From assembly GCA_943355045.1 (NCBI GenBank), contig CALRDY010000030.1, positions 1 to 7,385 on the forward strand: a stretch of DNA of 7,385 bases, given 5' to 3'. The notes under the pieces are model-generated. The model saw nothing but the letters and a program-made list of their open reading frames with translations. It was not told where the DNA came from and ran no database searches. Source of the DNA: Candidatus Nomurabacteria bacterium. GTDB lineage: Bacteria > Patescibacteriota > Minisyncoccia > Phycocordibacterales > Phycocordibacteraceae. The position numbers and the translations under genes were made by a program. Below, in pieces: positions 5,198 through 7,385 of this stretch (its first letter is position 1; each line of letters opens with the position of its first letter).

Positions 5198-5407
5198 ATG
5201 ATTGATCCTGAACTCCTCGCGAAGCTTGAAGAGATTTCTGCGAAAGCGGACAAGGCATACCGCGCCGCTGAAAGCGTACGCAAATACCTCTTCTGGACGG
5301 GTGTCATTACCGTCGCGCTCATCGTGCTACCGCTCATCGGCCTCGCTTTCGTCATCCCGCAGTTCATCAATTCCTATGCGACCGCACTGAGCGGCATCGG
5401 CCTCTAG
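5198..5407 (+). CDS. Small single-helix membrane protein of unknown function
   Basis: A 69-residue protein: an acidic/basic amphipathic helix (LLAKLEEISAKADKAYRAAES, about 6-26) with coiled-coil character, then one membrane helix (about 30-53, FWTGVITVALIVLPLIGLAFVI), and a short outer tail. I recall similar small proteins in CPR genomes but know no function. It has no Shine-Dalgarno site and no clear promoter, and begins 23 bases after the YvlD-like gene, so it is probably co-transcribed. A small 6-bp hairpin (5173-5178/5184-5189) sits between the two. It is followed directly by a 12-bp hairpin. Confidence 0.75.
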   Translation: MIDPELLAKLEEISAKADKAYRAAESVRKYLFWTGVITVALIVLPLIGLAFVIPQFINSYATALSGIGL

Positions 5408-5409
5408 CA

Positions 5410-5438
5410 GTTACTTGGGGGTTAAACCCCCAAGTAAC
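5410..5438 (+). terminator. 12-bp hairpin after the small membrane gene
   Basis: Arms 5410-5421 (GTTACTTGGGGG) and 5427-5438 pair perfectly around TTAAA, three bases after the stop codon. There is no T run, so it may be a weak terminator or an mRNA 3'-end stabiliser. Confidence 0.6.
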
Positions 5439-5443
5439 GCGTC

Positions 5444-5473
5444 TTGACGCAAGGGAAGCAATCGTGGTAGAAA
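5444..5473 (+). promoter_or_regulatory. Putative promoter of the 165-residue anchored protein gene
   Basis: TTGACG (5444-5449), 18 bases, then TGG-TAGAAA (-10 at 5468-5473, extended form). It predicts a leader of about 50 bases. The -35 overlaps an inverted repeat GCGTC-TT-GACGC (5439-5450) that could be an operator. Confidence 0.45.
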
Positions 5474-5517
5474 CATTGAGGAAATCAGATAAAACCTGAA
5501 CCTTACACCTGGTTGCG

Positions 5518-5524
5518 AGGAGGT
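5518..5524 (+). promoter_or_regulatory. Strong Shine-Dalgarno site
   Basis: AGGAGGT lies five bases before the ATG at 5530, the best ribosome-binding site on the + strand. CACCT at 5506-5510 can pair with AGGTG at 5521-5525 over a 10-base loop and so could hide it. Confidence 0.8.
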
Positions 5525-5529
5525 GGTAT

Positions 5530-6027
5530 ATGCGCGCTTTGCTCCGCGTCATTCTAGTTCTGGGAATATGTCTTTTGTCATGGAAAATGTTCATGAAGCC
5601 TGTGGCTACAGAAAGGGATATGCTCGTCAACGATCTTCGTAGGGACATTTCCAGATTGGTCTTGGAAAAGGAACTTTCTCAGGAAGATGAAAGAATTGTT
5701 CGTGAGACATTAGCATCGTTTATCGGCAATCCGTTGCTTAAAACGCAGAGAGAGATGGTCGATCATTCGCGGAAAGCTCGGGAGCAATCCTTGTTTGTTG
5801 AGGACGAAGGAGGTAGGGCTTTCGTAAAGAAGATGGCGGAAAGAGCTCTCGTTCGGGTAAATAAGGGGAAATATCCGCCCCCTTCGGTCACTTCCGATCT
5901 GGCGCATGACTTTGTCCGACTCGGTGCTCTGAAAGAAATATTTATCGGTGCGCACCAAGAGAGTCAGGCGCTAGATGTTCTTCTGCGGCAGGTCATCATT
6001 CGCATACAGATGACAACTTCAGCATGA
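5530..6027 (+). CDS. Membrane-anchored protein of unknown function
   Basis: A 165-residue protein. Residues 4-19 form a hydrophobic anchor or signal (LLRVILVLGICLLSW; its cysteine is inside the helix and there is no lipobox). The rest is hydrophilic and looks mostly helical, with alternating acidic and basic runs (RRDISRLVLEKELSQEDERIV, EDEGGRAFVKKMAERALVRV) and one proline-rich break (KYPPPS). I do not recognise a family. The start is fixed by the Shine-Dalgarno site five bases upstream. The codon mix is less GC-rich than in the genes to the left, and expression signals are of a different style (long leader, strong ribosome site). It is followed by a tetraloop hairpin and faces the convergent operon at 6133-6947. 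Confidence 0.75.
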   Translation: MRALLRVILVLGICLLSWKMFMKPVATERDMLVNDLRRDISRLVLEKELSQEDERIVRETLASFIGNPLLKTQREMVDHSRKAREQSLFVEDEGGRAFVKKMAERALVRVNKGKYPPPSVTSDLAHDFVRLGALKEIFIGAHQESQALDVLLRQVIIRIQMTTSA

Positions 6028-6037
6028 TTTTGATGGT

Positions 6038-6069
6038 AACGCCCTGGGTACGAAAGTACTCAGGGCGTT
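6038..6069 (+). terminator. 14-bp stem with GAAA tetraloop
   Basis: Arms 6038-6051 and 6056-6069 pair (one G-U) around a GAAA tetraloop closed by C-G, 10 bases after the stop codon. Only a weak T-containing tail (GTGTATTG) follows. It most likely marks the 3' end of the 165-residue protein's mRNA. Confidence 0.7.
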
Positions 6070-6094
6070 GTGTATTGCGATAGATAAAATATAA

Positions 6095-6125
6095 GGCCCC
6101 TGGACTACGTGTGTAGCCAGGGGCC
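6095..6125 (-). terminator. Terminator of the Cys-rich/cupredoxin operon
   Basis: Arms 6095-6103 (GGCCCCTGG) and 6117-6125 pair over 9 bp, continued by CTAC/GTAG (6105-6108/6113-6116) after one bulged A, with a GTGT loop. Read on the minus strand it lies seven bases after the cupredoxin-like stop codon and is followed by a T-rich tail (TTATATTTTAT). Confidence 0.78.
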
Positions 6126-6132
6126 CGCGAGA

Positions 6133-6606
6133 CTAACCGGTTACTTCAATTTCCTTGAATAGCTGTCCCATCGCTGGGCAACTGATTTCGCAATACAACG
6201 TATACTTTTTGACGTTGTCCTGACCTGCGTTCAATTTCATTACCACTTTCGTATGCCTGGGTGATAACGCCTCACTTTCCAAACGAAATTCTTTTCTTTC
6301 GCCATCCTTGGGCGCTAAGATTGTGAATTTATGTTCTGGGTAGTTATCGGATTCGATATCGTTGCTCGCGCTTATCGGGTACGCGTAGAGGAGAATGATC
6401 TCCACGGGCCCAGGTGGCAGTTTGAGCGATTCGCCCAGCGGAGTCCCATCTTCGTAGGAATACCCGCTCTGATTTACCTTGATGCTTACTGATGCGTTTC
6501 GCACCTCCGTATCTTTTGTCGCTGAAGCAGTATGCAATGCGGTGTATGCCGCAAAGGCGAATAGCATCAGTACTCCGACGATTACCGTCATCACGATCTT
6601 TTTCAT
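6133..6606 (-). CDS. Exported cupredoxin-like protein
   Basis: A 157-residue protein with a classical signal peptide (KK, hydrophobic core 4-24, cleavage likely after ASA at 27-29). The mature part reads as a beta-sandwich, ending in cupredoxin-like features: a histidine in NYPEHKFTI (H92), where many cupredoxins have their first copper ligand, and the C-terminal loop TLYCEISCPAMGQLFKEIEV (C139, C143, M146). In blue copper proteins this loop is C-x(2-4)-H-x(n)-M and in CuA sites C-x3-C-x3-H-x2-M; here it is C-x3-C-x2-M, so the second histidine is missing. It may be a copper or other metal-binding protein or a redox-inactive relative. The start at 6606 follows AAGGGAG at five bases. An alternative ATG at 6681 overlaps the upstream stop but would place 25 unneeded residues before the signal peptide. 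It is the second gene of an operon. Confidence 0.68.
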   Translation of the reverse strand: MKKIVMTVIVGVLMLFAFAAYTALHTASATKDTEVRNASVSIKVNQSGYSYEDGTPLGESLKLPPGPVEIILLYAYPISASNDIESDNYPEHKFTILAPKDGERKEFRLESEALSPRHTKVVMKLNAGQDNVKKYTLYCEISCPAMGQLFKEIEVTG

Positions 6607-6611
6607 GCAAG

Positions 6612-6618
6612 CTCCCTT
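6612..6618 (-). promoter_or_regulatory. Shine-Dalgarno site that decides the cupredoxin-like start
   Basis: On the minus strand AAGGGAG lies five bases before the ATG at 6606. This, with the signal peptide beginning at that ATG, favours it over the ATG at 6681. Confidence 0.7.
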
Positions 6619-6637
6619 CGCGGTAATAATGAGTTCC

Positions 6638-6667
6638 CCCCATCGCCTCGCGAGCGAGACGATGGGG
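6638..6667 (-). other. Intercistronic hairpin in the Cys-rich/cupredoxin operon
   Basis: CCCCATCG (6638-6645) pairs with CGATGGGG (6660-6667); after one C-A mismatch four further pairs follow (6647-6650/6655-6658) around CGAG. It lies between the two genes with no T tract behind it, so it may be an mRNA processing or stability element rather than a terminator. Confidence 0.55.
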
Positions 6668-6677
6668 CATGGGAATT

Positions 6678-6947
6678 TCATCCGACGACGTTTTGGCCAA
6701 TTTCGCCGAGAACGACCTTGTGCTTCAGTTGTTCGGCTGTGATGATGTGTGTCAGCACGTCGTGTGCCTCTTTCGTCATCAGGCAGTCGTGATTACAGAC
6801 CTTTCCTTTATCGAGGTGCGTGCATCCAGTAAGGACATTTTTGTCCCGAAAGATGTTCACGTCGACGCCTACGTTGGCCAATTTTTTCTTGACTGGGCAC
6901 ATGACGCGAAGATCCGCATGGGGGACGTCGGGTTTCTCAGTACTCAT
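6678..6947 (-). CDS. Small Cys/His-rich protein, possible metal-binding
   Basis: An 89-residue soluble protein with no signal peptide or membrane helix. Its potential ligands are C17 (MCPVKKK), C42 and H44 (TGCTHLD), C51, H53 and C55 (VCNHDCL), and H62 and H67 in the following helix (TKEAHDVLTHI). The spacing C42-x8-C51-x3-C55 with nearby histidines suggests a Zn, Cu or Fe-S site, but I cannot match a named family. It is the first gene of the operon with the cupredoxin-like gene (71 bases apart) and has a textbook promoter and an AGGAGGT ribosome site three bases before the ATG. A role as metal sensor, chaperone or small regulator is conjecture from composition and position. Confidence 0.75.
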   Translation of the reverse strand: MSTEKPDVPHADLRVMCPVKKKLANVGVDVNIFRDKNVLTGCTHLDKGKVCNHDCLMTKEAHDVLTHIITAEQLKHKVVLGEIGQNVVG

Positions 6948-6950
6948 AGC

Positions 6951-6957
6951 ACCTCCT
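6951..6957 (-). promoter_or_regulatory. Strong Shine-Dalgarno site of the Cys/His-rich gene
   Basis: On the minus strand AGGAGGT is followed by GCT and the ATG at 6947. The core AGGAGG is four bases from the start, slightly close but strong. Confidence 0.78.
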
Positions 6958-7009
6958 AATTGATAGTGTGACGTTGAAACGTACGTAAAAGAACTCTCTG
7001 CCGCCGTGC

Positions 7010-7038
7010 ACTATACTATCACTAGAGTAAGTTGTAAA
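7010..7038 (-). promoter_or_regulatory. Near-consensus sigma70 promoter of the Cys-rich/cupredoxin operon
   Basis: On the minus strand TTTACA (7038-7033), exactly 17 bases, TATAGT (7015-7010): the best promoter in the window. It predicts transcription from about 7003 and a leader of about 55 bases. TGATAGT at 6961-6967 is repeated inverted as ACTATCA at 7015-7021, next to the -10, and ACGTT-GA-AACGT (6971-6982) is a small palindrome in the leader; either might be an operator. Confidence 0.72.
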
Positions 7039-7055
7039 GACGTGCGTTTTTTGCA

Positions 7056-7385
7056 TTAAATACCGCGTTTGCCGCGGGCGAGATTGATGAGGATGGGAAG
7101 GAAGGAGAGTACGACGATGACAAGCGAGATCGGGACTATGTATTTCTCACTATCCGGAATTACCGAACCAAGAGAAAAGCCGAGAATGACCATCCCCATG
7201 CCCCATAGGAATCCGCCGAGGATGTTGTACGAGAGGAATTTCCGATAATTCATGGAGCCGGCGCCGGCGAGGATGGGCGCGAGTGTGCGCACGATCGGCA
7301 CGAAGCGCGCGAGGATGAGGGCGCGGCCGCCATATTTCTGATAGAAGCGCTCAGTGCGCTTGAGATATTCCTGCTTGAAAAACCA
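7056..7385 (-). CDS. DedA family membrane protein, C-terminal part (cut by window edge)
   Basis: The frame is open to the window edge, so the start lies beyond it; 109 residues are visible. The DedA (SNARE-associated / VTT) signature is clear: FYQKYGGRALILARFVPIVRTLAPILAGAGSM, with the R-F-x-P-x2-R arginine/proline core and the Gly-Ala-rich re-entrant segment. Then come FLSYNILGGFLWG and a final membrane helix (IVPISLVIVVLSFLPILINL), ending in a basic tail GKRGI. DedA proteins are polytopic inner-membrane proteins; members have been linked to lipid-carrier and phospholipid flipping. A methionine at 7301 is internal, not the start. It lies upstream of the Cys-rich operon on the same strand, but no terminator hairpin is obvious between them. 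Confidence 0.93.
   Translation of the reverse strand, partial: WFFKQEYLKRTERFYQKYGGRALILARFVPIVRTLAPILAGAGSMNYRKFLSYNILGGFLWGMGMVILGFSLGSVIPDSEKYIVPISLVIVVLSFLPILINLARGKRGI

Noticed and set aside
6669..6959. Plus-strand open frame of 96 codons over the Cys/His-rich gene
   Set aside because: It has no Shine-Dalgarno site or promoter, whereas the minus strand has a near-consensus promoter, an AGGAGGT site and matching gene ends.
6971..6982. ACGTT-GA-AACGT palindrome as a defined operator (for example a copper regulator box)
   Set aside because: It does not match a CopY-type TACAnnTGTA box or any operator I know well enough; it is kept only as a remark under the promoter.

Overview
The window looks like a piece of a small-genome bacterial chromosome, most likely Candidate Phyla Radiation (Patescibacteria, Parcubacteria-like). 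This is inferred from gene content: a RhuM-type protein of the kind that CPR genomes carry fused to Fic, a compact MazG-like pyrophosphohydrolase, a DsbA with an N-terminal membrane anchor, a Yx(FWY)xxD secreted protein, a ZIP transporter with an HDFSDG motif, and many short membrane-anchored proteins of unknown function. Genes are tightly packed and separated by strong hairpins. No rRNA, tRNA, IS element or CRISPR array is visible, and no other stretch of more than 300 bases lacks a gene.

Layout. Bases 1-1189 (+) hold the end of an unrecognised gene, then a RhuM-like gene that stops where a Fic domain would normally follow, then a GIY-YIG endonuclease one base downstream. Bases 1240-2947 (+) hold two secreted or anchored proteins: a Yx(FWY)xxD repeat protein and a 366-residue protein of unknown function, possibly a TIM barrel. 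A MazG-like gene (-) converges on the latter, and both stop codons lie in the arms of one 17-bp hairpin. A divergent promoter region (3278-3344) separates MazG from a membrane-anchored DsbA-like oxidoreductase (+). After a perfect 19-bp hairpin come a ZIP metal transporter, a YvlD-type four-helix membrane protein and a 69-residue single-helix membrane protein (+). Bases 5408-7055 form a distinct block: an unrecognised anchored protein (+) with a strong Shine-Dalgarno site, and convergent to it a two-gene (-) operon, a Cys/His-rich 89-residue protein followed by an exported cupredoxin-like protein. The window ends inside a DedA family gene (-).

Themes. The left two thirds is dominated by starts where a sigma70-type -10 hexamer ends exactly six bases before the ATG (four genes) or nine bases before it (two genes), with no Shine-Dalgarno site. 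This predicts leaderless or near-leaderless mRNAs. The 5.4-7.0 kb block instead uses strong Shine-Dalgarno sites behind leaders of about 50 bases and contains proteins that are hard to place, so it may have a separate history. Functionally the window is about the cell envelope: thiol oxidation (DsbA and a secreted protein with a CxxxC pair), metal transport and metal-binding proteins (ZIP, cupredoxin-like, Cys/His-rich), and membrane proteins (YvlD, DedA). No defence or mobile system is convincing beyond the RhuM fragment and the GIY-YIG gene.
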